Source: Nocardioides faecalis (GTDB taxonomy: Bacteria; Actinomycetota; Actinomycetes; Propionibacteriales; Nocardioidaceae). From it: 64,000 bases of DNA. Shown one piece after another: positions 1 through 8,905 of this stretch. The position numbers were made by a program, and so were the translations under genes. Location of the stretch: contig NZ_CP074406.1 in NCBI RefSeq assembly GCF_018388425.1, positions 1,240,001-1,304,000 on the forward strand, read 5' to 3'. Every line of letters begins with the position of its first letter. Positions within the stretch are counted from its first letter, which is position 1. The notes below the pieces were generated by a model. The model was not told the DNA's origin. It did no database searches and saw only the letters and a list, made by a program, of their open reading frames with translations.

Positions 1-305
1 AGAACCTGTCGGCGATCGTCGAGGTCGAGCCCGACGACTCGCTGGCCCGAGGCGTCTCCTGCCACCTGCAGCTGGAGCTGACGGACGGCACCGTGCACGA
101 GTCGGTCGTCGACTCGCCCCGCGGCTCGCTGGCCAACCCGCTCGACGACGAGGCCCTGCTCGCCAAGAGCACCTCCCTGGGCGCGCCGGTCGTCGGCGCC
201 GACCGGTTCGCCGAGATCGCCCGCGTGGTCGGCTCCTTCGAGAAGGTCGACTCCGTCGACGAGCTGATGGACCTGCTGGTCGCCGAGGGTGCCGACCGTG
301 GCTGA
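1..305 (+). CDS. MmgE/PrpD family protein, C-terminal fragment
   Basis: Only the last 100 or so codons are present; the open frame begins at base 3 and runs to a TGA at 303-305. The residues (a beta-rich stretch, then DSPRGSLANPLDDEALLAK and a final helix) resemble the C-terminal lid region of MmgE/PrpD proteins, the family of 2-methylcitrate dehydratase, cis-aconitate decarboxylase and iminodisuccinate epimerase. The next gene is a full member of the same family and overlaps its end, so the two are probably co-transcribed paralogues. The catalytic N-terminal domain is outside the window, so the substrate cannot be inferred. The family call rests on a short fragment. Confidence 0.7.
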   Translation, partial: NLSAIVEVEPDDSLARGVSCHLQLELTDGTVHESVVDSPRGSLANPLDDEALLAKSTSLGAPVVGADRFAEIARVVGSFEKVDSVDELMDLLVAEGADRG

Positions 306-1692
306 GACCACCGCAGGCCCGCTGACCGCCGAGCTCGGTGAGTTCGCCGCCGGGCTGACGTTCGACGCGATCCCCGCGGACCTCGTGACCCACATGAAGC
401 GGTGCGTGCTCGACACCGTCGGGTGCGGGGTCTACGGCGCCTCGTTGGAGTGGAGCCGCATCCTGCGCTCCACCCTGCTCGAGGTCGACGGGACCGGCGT
501 GGGCAGGCTCCTGGGCGCGGAGGGACTGCTCAGCGCTCCGCACTCCGCCCTCGTCAACGGCTCCGCGATCCATGCCTTCGAGATCGACGACCTGCACCCG
601 CGCTCCATCGTGCACCCCGGCTCGGTCGTGCTGCCGGCGGCGCTGGCGGCGGCCGACGTGCGCGGCGGGGTCACCGGGCGGGAGCTGGTGACGGCCCTGG
701 TGGCCGGCTACGAGGTCTCGGCGCGGGTGGGCAACTCCGTCGGTGCGGCGCACCTGCGGCAGGGCTACCACCCCACCGCCACCCACGGCACCATCGGCGC
801 CGCGGTCGCGGCGGCGTCGATCCTCGGGCTCGACGCGGACCGGACCGTGCACGCGATGGGCATCGCGGGCACCCAGGCCGCCGGCCTGATGGCGGCGCAG
901 TACTCCTCGATGGTGAAGCGGTTCCACGCCGGTCGCGCGGCGCAGAGCGGCGTCTACGGTGCCCTCCTCGCGGCGAACGGCTACACCGGGATCGACAACC
1001 TCTTCGAGGCCGAGTACGGCGGATACGGCCCCACGATGTCGCCCGAGTACGACGACACCGAGCTCACCCGCGGGCTGGGGGAGACGTGGGAGTCGCGCCT
1101 GGTCGGGTTCAAGCCCTACTCCACGAACGGCAGCTGCCACCCCACCATCGACGCGCTGCTGGCGATGCGGGAGGAGCACGGCCTGCGGCCCGAGATGGTC
1201 GGGGAGATCCGCATCGAGGCCTCGACCGCGACGAAGGCGCACGTCGGGTGGGAGTACACGCCCGGCAGCGTCACCACGGCCCAGATGAACCTGGGCTACA
1301 TCGCCGCGGCCGTCCTCACCGACGGCGATGCGTTCGTCCGGCAGTTCTCGCCGGAGCGGATCGTCGACCCCGAGCTGGTCTCCTTCGCGCACCGCGTGCA
1401 CGTCGCCATCGCGCCGGACATCGACGCCGAGGGCGACGGCGGCCGCCACCACACCCGGATCGCCGTGCACCTGCGCGACGGCCGGGTGCTGACGGACGAC
1501 CGCGCCTTCGCCCGGGGGAGCTCGCGGCGGCCGATGACCGAGGACGAGCTGCGTGCCAAGTTCGACAAGCTGACCCAGGACCTGGTCGGGGCGGAGCGCT
1601 CGGCCGCTCTCATGTCCACGATCGACGACCTCGACGAGGCCCCGTCCTTGGACTCCCTGTGGTCGGGGATGGGTGGTTCGGCGCTCGTGTGA
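298..1692 (+). CDS. MmgE/PrpD family protein (2-methylcitrate dehydratase-like)
   Basis: 464 residues, the usual length for MmgE/PrpD. Family-typical segments are ALVNGSAIHAFEIDDLHP near residue 90, the GYHPTATHGTIGAA helix near 155, and FKPYSTNGSCHPTIDA near 270. The family carries out dehydration, decarboxylation or epimerisation of small tri- or dicarboxylic acids without a cofactor. No prpB or prpC lies next to it, so methylcitrate-cycle membership is not supported here. GTG at 298 gives an 8-nt overlap with the previous gene; GTG at 289 is an equally legal start. A perfect hairpin follows, and a GntR-type regulator lies downstream in the same direction. Confidence 0.8.
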   Translation: MAETTAGPLTAELGEFAAGLTFDAIPADLVTHMKRCVLDTVGCGVYGASLEWSRILRSTLLEVDGTGVGRLLGAEGLLSAPHSALVNGSAIHAFEIDDLHPRSIVHPGSVVLPAALAAADVRGGVTGRELVTALVAGYEVSARVGNSVGAAHLRQGYHPTATHGTIGAAVAAASILGLDADRTVHAMGIAGTQAAGLMAAQYSSMVKRFHAGRAAQSGVYGALLAANGYTGIDNLFEAEYGGYGPTMSPEYDDTELTRGLGETWESRLVGFKPYSTNGSCHPTIDALLAMREEHGLRPEMVGEIRIEASTATKAHVGWEYTPGSVTTAQMNLGYIAAAVLTDGDAFVRQFSPERIVDPELVSFAHRVHVAIAPDIDAEGDGGRHHTRIAVHLRDGRVLTDDRAFARGSSRRPMTEDELRAKFDKLTQDLVGAERSAALMSTIDDLDEAPSLDSLWSGMGGSALV

Positions 1693-1716
1693 CCCACGGC
1701 GTCCGCCCTCCTCATG

Positions 1717-1749
1717 AGCTCCCCCTGGCCTCGCCGGCCAGGGGGAGCT
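1717..1749. terminator. perfect 14-bp hairpin terminator, no U-tract
   Basis: AGCTCCCCCTGGCC at 1717-1730 pairs perfectly with 1736-1749 around the loop TCGCC. It lies between the MmgE/PrpD gene and the GntR regulator. The missing U-run is common for actinobacterial terminators. Confidence 0.75.
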
Positions 1750-1812
1750 TCGCCGTTCCCGCCCACCTCGAAGGCGTCTTTTCGCAGGCCCGACCAGGGA
1801 CGGGATACGTGG

Positions 1813-1818
1813 TATTCT
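1813..1818 (+). promoter_or_regulatory. -10 hexamer TATTCT for the GntR gene
   Basis: TATTCT ends 6 nt before the GTG at 1825, a spacing that predicts a leaderless mRNA beginning at the start codon. No clear -35 is visible. Confidence 0.5.
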
Positions 1819-1824
1819 CCGGCG

Positions 1825-2502
1825 GTGGATGACATCGCAGGTCTCGACGCGAACGGCGCGAGGCGCTGGGACTCCCGGGCCAGTGAGGCCTACCACCGGA
1901 TCCGTGCCCTGATCTACGACGGCTCGATCCCGCCCGACGCGACCTTGGTCGAGGCGAGGCTGGTGCGGGTGCTGGAGATGAGCCGCACCCCGGTGCGTGA
2001 GGCGCTGCACCGGATGGAGGCCGAAGGGCTCCTCGAGGCGCTGCCGCGCGGTGGCTACGCCGTCGTCACCTTGAGCAGCGAGGACGTCAACGACCTCTAC
2101 CAGATCCGCGCCGTCCTGGAAGGGCTCGCCGCCGAGACGGCCGCCGCGCGCTCGACCCGCGTGGCGATCGCCCAGCTCGAGGACCTCTACGACGAGATGG
2201 ACGTCGCGGTGCAGCGCCGCGACGACGAGACCCTGATCCGGCTCAACCGACAGTTCCACCGGGCGGTCGCCGCCGCGAGCGGCAACCGGCACCTCGAGCG
2301 GATGCTCGACGACATCAAGGGGGCCTTCGAGCGGTTCCGGACCGATGCTGTGGCCGACGACGAGCGCAGGCGCACCGCGCACGCGGAGCACCAGGCGCTG
2401 ATCGAGGCGCTCAAGGCTCGCGACGGAGCCCGGGCGCGCCGGGTCGCCGAGGAGCACGTGCACCACGCCCTGTCCCAGGGCACGCGCGCGGCCGACGGCT
2501 GA
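1825..2502 (+). CDS. GntR family transcriptional regulator, FCD (FadR-like) subfamily
   Basis: 225 residues. The N-terminal winged helix (about residues 18-80) contains the hallmark EARLVRVLEMSRTPVREAL and the wing GLLEALPRGGYAV. An all-helical FCD effector domain follows (about 90-220) with metal-ligand type residues such as the D in DLYQIRAVLEG and the H in RLNRQFHRAV. The frame stays open upstream to an ATG at 1714, but that segment lies over the hairpin and is proline/serine junk. The GTG at 1825 directly follows a -10 hexamer and was chosen. FCD regulators normally sense small organic acids, so it may control the MmgE/PrpD genes upstream; that link is inference. Confidence 0.85.
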   Translation: MDDIAGLDANGARRWDSRASEAYHRIRALIYDGSIPPDATLVEARLVRVLEMSRTPVREALHRMEAEGLLEALPRGGYAVVTLSSEDVNDLYQIRAVLEGLAAETAAARSTRVAIAQLEDLYDEMDVAVQRRDDETLIRLNRQFHRAVAAASGNRHLERMLDDIKGAFERFRTDAVADDERRRTAHAEHQALIEALKARDGARARRVAEEHVHHALSQGTRAADG

Positions 2503-2510
2503 GGCGCCCC

Positions 2511-2537
2511 GCGCCGACCTCCTCAGGAGGTCGGCGC
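2511..2537. terminator. bidirectional hairpin overlapping the acyltransferase stop codon
   Basis: GCGCCGACCTCCT at 2511-2523 is the exact reverse complement of 2525-2537. The hairpin separates two convergent genes, and its second arm contains the last codons and stop of the minus-strand acyltransferase. Confidence 0.65.
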
Positions 2538-3110
2538 CTCCTCCTCGCGCAGTCGCGGCTCGGTGCGCTTCTCCGGCCGGATGCCCCGCTTGTCGGCGTA
2601 GAAGGCCCGGACCAGGTCCATGTCGGCCCGCACGTCGCCGGTGGGGCGCAGGGTCGGACCCATGCCCAGGGTCCGGCTCGGGCCGTCGACGAAGCCCAGC
2701 ACCACGGGCAGGCCGGTCTGCTGCGCGATCCGGTAGAAGCCGGACTTCCAGTACTTGCCCTTGCTGCGGGTGCCCTCGGCGGCGATCACCAGCAGGAACG
2801 ACTCGTCGGCCTCGGCCTGGGCCAGCAGGGCGCGGATGGTGGCACCGGGGTCGGCGCGGTCCAGCGGGATCCCGCCGGTACGGCGCAGCACCCACCCGAT
2901 GCCGGGCTTGAAGAAGCTCTTCTTGATCAACACCTGCGGGGAGACGCCGTTGGCCCAGGCGATCAGCAGGGTGGCGACCCAGTCCCAGTTGGAGGTGTGC
3001 GGGGCTCCGACCAGGATGCCGGTGCGCGGCACCTCGCCGACCAGCCGCCACCTCGTCAGGCGCAGGACGCTGCGCGCGAACGCGCGACGGACCCTCGTTG
3101 TCACTGCCAT
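2523..3110 (-). CDS. 1-acyl-sn-glycerol-3-phosphate acyltransferase-like protein (PlsC family)
   Basis: 195 residues. The HX4D acyltransferase motif is present as HTSNWD in GAPHTSNWDW, and the phosphate-binding block as AAEGTRS. Both are hallmarks of the PlsC/glycerolipid acyltransferase superfamily that moves acyl groups onto lysophospholipids or related acceptors at the membrane. The protein has no obvious membrane segment beyond a basic amphipathic N-terminus. ATG at 3110 lies 6 nt after TACCGT, fixing the start; a longer reading frame upstream is antisense to furA. The exact acceptor is unknown. The gene is divergent from furA and convergent with the GntR gene. Confidence 0.85.
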   Translation of the reverse strand: MAVTTRVRRAFARSVLRLTRWRLVGEVPRTGILVGAPHTSNWDWVATLLIAWANGVSPQVLIKKSFFKPGIGWVLRRTGGIPLDRADPGATIRALLAQAEADESFLLVIAAEGTRSKGKYWKSGFYRIAQQTGLPVVLGFVDGPSRTLGMGPTLRPTGDVRADMDLVRAFYADKRGIRPEKRTEPRLREEEAPTS

Positions 3111-3116
3111 GGGGCG

Positions 3117-3122
3117 ACGGTA
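3117..3122 (-). promoter_or_regulatory. -10 hexamer TACCGT for the acyltransferase
   Basis: On the minus strand TACCGT is followed by 6 nt and then the ATG at 3110, the leaderless arrangement seen throughout this window. Confidence 0.45.
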
Positions 3123-3171
3123 GATGCTGGGACCGAACGGCCTCGCACCGCACCTCTCGCGGTCCCCGAGT

Positions 3172-3207
3172 CTTGACTCATTCAAGAATAGTGGGGAGAC
3201 TGTCCGT
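3172..3207 (+). promoter_or_regulatory. furA-katG promoter with inverted repeat over the -35
   Basis: TTGACT at 3173-3178, a 17-nt spacer, GAGACT at 3196-3201 and 6 nt to the ATG at 3208 make a complete promoter. CTTGA and TCAAG (3172-3186, 5-nt spacer) form an inverted repeat over the -35, a plausible FurA autoregulatory operator. GGGGAG at 3193-3198 could instead act as a ribosome-binding site. Confidence 0.6.
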
Positions 3208-3630
3208 ATGCAGACACCGGACTTCCCACAGAGGTTGCGGGACGTCTCCCTGAGGGTCACCCGGCCCCGCCTGGCGGTCCTGGAGGCAGTGGACGCCACC
3301 CCGCACGCCGACACCGAGACCGTGATCGCCACCGCCCGCGAGCTCCTGCCGGAGGTCTCGCACCAGGCCGTCTACGACTCGCTGCACACGCTGACCGAGG
3401 CCGGGCTGATCCGCAGCATCAAGCCCGCCGGCTCCGTGGCCCGCTACGAGACCCGGATCGGCGACAACCACCACCACGTCGTGTGCCGCTCCTGCGGCGT
3501 GATCGGCGACGTCGACTGCGCCGTGGGTCACGCTCCCTGCCTGACCGCCTCCGACTCCCGAGGCTTCGTCGTCGACGAGGCCGAGGTCATCTACTGGGGC
3601 ACCTGCCCCGACTGCTCCACGAGTTCCTGA
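3208..3630 (+). CDS. furA: Fur family transcriptional repressor FurA
   Basis: 140 residues. The winged helix (about 10-78) ends in SVARYETRIGDNHHH. The metal-binding part has His88-90, Cys93-x2-Cys96 and a second pair Cys133-x2-Cys136 near the C-terminus. In actinobacteria a Fur paralogue immediately upstream of katG is the redox- and iron-sensitive repressor of the furA-katG operon. The 30-nt gap to katG and the lack of a terminator support co-transcription here. The frame could begin at 3124, but ATG 3208 follows a good promoter and matches family length. Assignment as FurA rather than Zur or Fur relies on the katG neighbour. Confidence 0.9.
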   Translation: MQTPDFPQRLRDVSLRVTRPRLAVLEAVDATPHADTETVIATARELLPEVSHQAVYDSLHTLTEAGLIRSIKPAGSVARYETRIGDNHHHVVCRSCGVIGDVDCAVGHAPCLTASDSRGFVVDEAEVIYWGTCPDCSTSS

Positions 3631-5928
<2,298 letters not shown>

Positions 5929-5963
5929 GCCAGCGCAGCGCCACTGCAGCACCACCGCACCAC

Positions 5964-6005
5964 CACGGAGGCCGCCCGGCAACGGGCGGCCTCCGTGCCT
6001 TTTCC
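5964..6005 (+). terminator. katG terminator
   Basis: CACGGAGGCCGCCCG (5964-5978) pairs perfectly with 5983-5997 around the loop GCAA, followed by CC and TTTT: a classic intrinsic terminator. Confidence 0.85.
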
Positions 6006-6018
6006 ACCAGGCGCCCGG

Positions 6019-6024
6019 CAGGAT
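6019..6024 (+). promoter_or_regulatory. -10 hexamer CAGGAT for the GNAT gene
   Basis: CAGGAT, then 6 nt, then ATG at 6031; no ribosome-binding site is present, which supports leaderless translation. Confidence 0.4.
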
Positions 6025-6030
6025 GGGGCC

Positions 6031-6342
6031 ATGAGCGACGCCGTCGACAACAGCACCATCAGCTACGCCCACGCGCCCCAGGCCCACCGTTACGAGGTCC
6101 GTGACGGCGACGAGGTCATCGGCTTCGCCGAGTACCGCGTCCCCGACGAGAAGCACCTCGACTTCGTGCACACCGAGGTCGACGAGTCCTACGGCGGACG
6201 CGGCCTGGCCGGCGAGCTCGTCCGCTTCGCCCTCGACGACGTGCGCCAGCAGGGCAAGCGCGCCATCCCGCACTGCAGCTACGTCGCCAAGTGGATCGGC
6301 AAGCACGACGAGTACGCCGACCTCGCCGACTTCCCGGCGTGA
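6031..6342 (+). CDS. GNAT family N-acetyltransferase, short YjdJ type
   Basis: 103 residues, typical of the minimal GNAT-fold proteins of the YjdJ/NATD1 group. The acetyl-CoA loop is GGRGLAGELVRFAL, and the C-terminal HCSYVAKWIGKHDEY matches the conserved PxCxYv.kyi.kHpeY pattern of that group. Substrates of this small subgroup are generally unknown. The ATG at 6031 was chosen because it follows the -10 site; the stop overlaps the next start by 4 nt, so the two genes are translationally coupled. Confidence 0.85.
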   Translation: MSDAVDNSTISYAHAPQAHRYEVRDGDEVIGFAEYRVPDEKHLDFVHTEVDESYGGRGLAGELVRFALDDVRQQGKRAIPHCSYVAKWIGKHDEYADLADFPA

Positions 6343-6800
6343 GCGTCCCCGAGCACCGGCCGCTCTACCTGGACAAGGCCGACCCCACGTCGTACGCCGC
6401 GGCGGGGCGGCTGGCCGAGTCGGTCGGCGCGGCGGCCGAGGCCGCCGGCCTCAGTCGGGTCCTGCTCGAGCTGGTCAACATCCGGGTCTCGCAGATCAAC
6501 GGCTGCGCCTACTGCCTGGACCTGCACCGGACGCGGGCACTCGAGGCCGGTGAGGAGGAGCGCCGGCTGCTGCTGCTCGAGACCTGGTCCGAGACCGAGC
6601 TGTTCACCGAGGAGGAGCGGGCGGCGCTGCTGCTCGCCGAGTCGATCACCCGGCTGCCCGAGCCCGAGGAGCGGCGCTACGCCGAGGACCTGGCCCGCGC
6701 GGTGCTCGGCGACGCGGCCTACGTGGCCGTGTGCTGGGCGGCGATCGCGATCAACGCGTTCAACCGGGTCTCGATCACCTCCCACCACCCGGTGCGCTGA
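6339..6800 (+). CDS. carboxymuconolactone decarboxylase / AhpD-like protein
   Basis: 153 residues. The AhpD-type redox site is NGCAYCLDLHR with Cys56-x2-Cys59-x3-His63, preceded by Glu44. This set acts as a thiol proton-relay in alkylhydroperoxidase D and related CMD-domain proteins. Length and pattern fit the peroxidase-type subgroup rather than true carboxymuconolactone decarboxylases. GTG at 6339 overlaps the stop of the GNAT gene (GTGA). Its place just after katG suggests a peroxide-defence role, by inference only. The convergent chromate transporter ends 5 nt beyond it. Confidence 0.85.
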   Translation: MSVPEHRPLYLDKADPTSYAAAGRLAESVGAAAEAAGLSRVLLELVNIRVSQINGCAYCLDLHRTRALEAGEEERRLLLLETWSETELFTEEERAALLLAESITRLPEPEERRYAEDLARAVLGDAAYVAVCWAAIAINAFNRVSITSHHPVR

Positions 6801-6805
6801 GCCGC

Positions 6806-7972
6806 TCAGGTCGCCAACGCGTGGGCGATGCCCACCGCGGCGCCGGCCAGGATCAGCCAGGTGCTGCTCCACCGGGTGCGCCAGAGCACCAGCAGGGTGA
6901 GCGCGGCCAGGGCGAGGGTCAGCGGGTCGACGAGGGCGTTCGCGGCGAGCTCGCCGCAGACGCCGACGATCAGCGCCAGCCCGGTCGCGTTCACCCCGTC
7001 GAGCAGCGCCGAGGTCCACGTGCGTGAGCGCAGCCAGCCGGCGAGCCGGGTGAGCAGACCGACGAGCACGAACGACGGCAGGAAGATCGCCACGGTGGCG
7101 ACCAGGGCGCCGGGCAGCCCGGCGACCAGGTATCCCACGAACGTGGCGGTGGTGAACAGCGGGCCGGGGGTGACCTGGCCCAGCGAGATGCCGTCGAGCA
7201 GCTGCTGCTGGGTGATCCAGCCCAGCCGGTCGACGAAGTCGCCCTCCAGGAAGGCCAGCAGCACGTAGCCGCCGCCGTAGAGCAGCGAGCCGATCTTCAA
7301 CATGGTCCAGAACAGCTGCGTCAGCTGCGCGCCGTTCGCCTCGCCCAGCACCGCCGACGCCAGCAGCACCGGCAGTCCGAGCGCGCCGAGCCGCTCGCCG
7401 CGGGCCCGGCGCTCGTACAGTGAGCGGGCCGCCCGGACCACGGCCGCCACCCCCGCGCCGCCGAAGAGCACCACCAGCTCGTTCACCCCGGCCAGGTACG
7501 CCGCCAGGCCGGCCACGGCGAGCAGCACGAGCCAGCGTGAGCGCAGCACGGTCGGGGCCATCCCGACCACCGACCACGCGATGATCGCGACGACCACCGG
7601 CACCACGCCGTACAGCAGCCCGGTGACCGCGGGCGCCTGGCCGTGCTCGACGTAGGCCCAGGACAGCGCGGTGACCATCAGTGCCGCGGGCAGGATGAAG
7701 CAGACCCCGGCCAGCAGCAGGCCCCGCCACCCCGCGCGCTCGTGGCCCAGGTGCAGGGCGAGCTCGGTCGAGTTAGGCCCGGGGAGCAGGTTCGTGGCGC
7801 CCATCAGGTCCACGAACCGGCGGTCGTCGACCCACCCACGGCGCCGCACCAGCTCCTCGCGCATGAGCGCGATGTGCGCGGCGGGCCCGCCGAACGCGAC
7901 GACGCCCAGGTGCCCGAAGACCAGGGCGACCTCGCGCAGCGGGCGCTCGGCCGGGTGGTCGTGGGGGCTCAC
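6806..7972 (-). CDS. chrA: chromate transporter, ChrA/CHR family, two-domain form
   Basis: 388 residues with about ten to twelve hydrophobic segments arranged as two homologous CHR domains. Domain 1 has the signature FGGPAAHIAL and NLLPGPNSTELALHLG; domain 2 has LLYGGGYVLLAFL and ISLGQVTPGPLFTTATFVGYL. Characterised long-chain CHR proteins export chromate from the cytoplasm, although the native substrate of chromosomal copies is often untested. GTG at 7972 follows a GAGGAG ribosome-binding site with 4-nt spacing. No chrB-like regulator lies nearby, so constitutive or unrelated control is possible. Confidence 0.9.
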   Translation of the reverse strand: MSPHDHPAERPLREVALVFGHLGVVAFGGPAAHIALMREELVRRRGWVDDRRFVDLMGATNLLPGPNSTELALHLGHERAGWRGLLLAGVCFILPAALMVTALSWAYVEHGQAPAVTGLLYGVVPVVVAIIAWSVVGMAPTVLRSRWLVLLAVAGLAAYLAGVNELVVLFGGAGVAAVVRAARSLYERRARGERLGALGLPVLLASAVLGEANGAQLTQLFWTMLKIGSLLYGGGYVLLAFLEGDFVDRLGWITQQQLLDGISLGQVTPGPLFTTATFVGYLVAGLPGALVATVAIFLPSFVLVGLLTRLAGWLRSRTWTSALLDGVNATGLALIVGVCGELAANALVDPLTLALAALTLLVLWRTRWSSTWLILAGAAVGIAHALAT

Positions 7973-8045
7973 GGCACTCCTCGGGCGTCCTGGGCGAACC
8001 CGGCGCGGAGGTCCGCGGAGAGGTCCGGCGCGGGTGGGGTGGTCG

Positions 8046-8807
8046 TCAGGTGATGGTCATGCCGCCGTCGACGGCGATCGTCTGGCCGGTGATGTAGCCG
8101 GCCGCGTCGGAGGCCAGGAAGACCGCGGTCGCGGCCAGCTCTCGCGGGTCGCCCTTGCGGCCGGCGGGGATGCGCCCCTGCTGCGACTCCAGGTAGCCGG
8201 GCGGGTACTGCTCGGTCATCTCGGAGGCGAAGAAGCCCGGGGCGATCGCGTTGACCCGGATGCCCTTGCGGCCGGTCCACTGCTGGGCCAGGTCGCGGGT
8301 CAGGCCGATGATCGCGGCCTTCGAGGCGGAGTACGCGGCCTGGGGGAGCCCGGCGGTGGTGAGCCCGAGGATCGAGGAGATGTTGATGATGCTGGAGCCC
8401 GGCTGCATCACCCGCCCGCACGCCTGGGCCATCCAGTAGCTGCCGTTGAGGTTGATGTCGACGACCTCGCGGAACTGCTCCGGGGTCTCCCGGGTGGCGG
8501 GCACCGCGGTCCCGATGCCGGCGTTGTTGACGAGGATGTCCACCCGGCCGAGCTCGGCCACGGCGGCGTCGACGAGCGCCTGGCACGAGGCGGGGTCGGA
8601 GACGTCGGTGGCGACGCTGACCACCCGGCGCCCGGTGGCCTCGACGAGTGCGGCGGTCTCGGCCAGGCGCTCGACGCGGCGGGCGCCGATCGCCACGTCC
8701 GCGCCGGCCTCGGCCAGGGCGCGGGCGAAGTCGACGCCGAGCCCGGAGCTGGCGCCGGTGACGACGGCGACCTTGCCGTCCAGACGGAAGAGGTCGTTGA
8801 GGCTCAT
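8046..8807 (-). CDS. SDR family NAD(P)-dependent oxidoreductase
   Basis: 253 residues, a classical short-chain dehydrogenase. The nucleotide-binding motif is TGASSGLG near residue 18, the structural NNAG is near 93, and the catalytic Ser (NISS) with YSASK follows near 140-160. The C-terminal ITGQTIAVDGGMTIT is the usual end of FabG- and glucose-dehydrogenase-like members. The longer frame would need a TTG at 8816; ATG at 8807 lies 7 nt after TACGTT and was chosen. The substrate is unknown and the neighbours (chromate transporter, divergent ABC exporter) give no pathway clue. Confidence 0.88.
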   Translation of the reverse strand: MSLNDLFRLDGKVAVVTGASSGLGVDFARALAEAGADVAIGARRVERLAETAALVEATGRRVVSVATDVSDPASCQALVDAAVAELGRVDILVNNAGIGTAVPATRETPEQFREVVDINLNGSYWMAQACGRVMQPGSSIINISSILGLTTAGLPQAAYSASKAAIIGLTRDLAQQWTGRKGIRVNAIAPGFFASEMTEQYPPGYLESQQGRIPAGRKGDPRELAATAVFLASDAAGYITGQTIAVDGGMTIT

Positions 8808-8814
8808 GCGGCTC

Positions 8815-8820
8815 AACGTA
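8815..8820 (-). promoter_or_regulatory. -10 hexamer TACGTT for the SDR gene
   Basis: TACGTT on the minus strand, 7 nt, then ATG at 8807: a leaderless-type promoter. Confidence 0.45.
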
Positions 8821-8869
8821 GCCGCTCCGAGAGCGGTGGTGGCCGAGGATCGCAGAGCGGTCCGGCATC

Positions 8870-8888
8870 ACTAAGGTGAACCTAACAA
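8870..8888. promoter_or_regulatory. possible IdeR/DtxR-like site before the ABC exporter
   Basis: The stretch around CTAAGGTGAACCTAA (8873-8887) contains a strong AACCTAA half and AGGT. It matches the 19-bp IdeR/DtxR consensus at only about 12 positions. It lies directly upstream of the ribosome-binding site, where an operator would act. This is a weak candidate. Confidence 0.3.
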
Positions 8889-8905
8889 ACTCTGGAGGAG
8901 CACCG

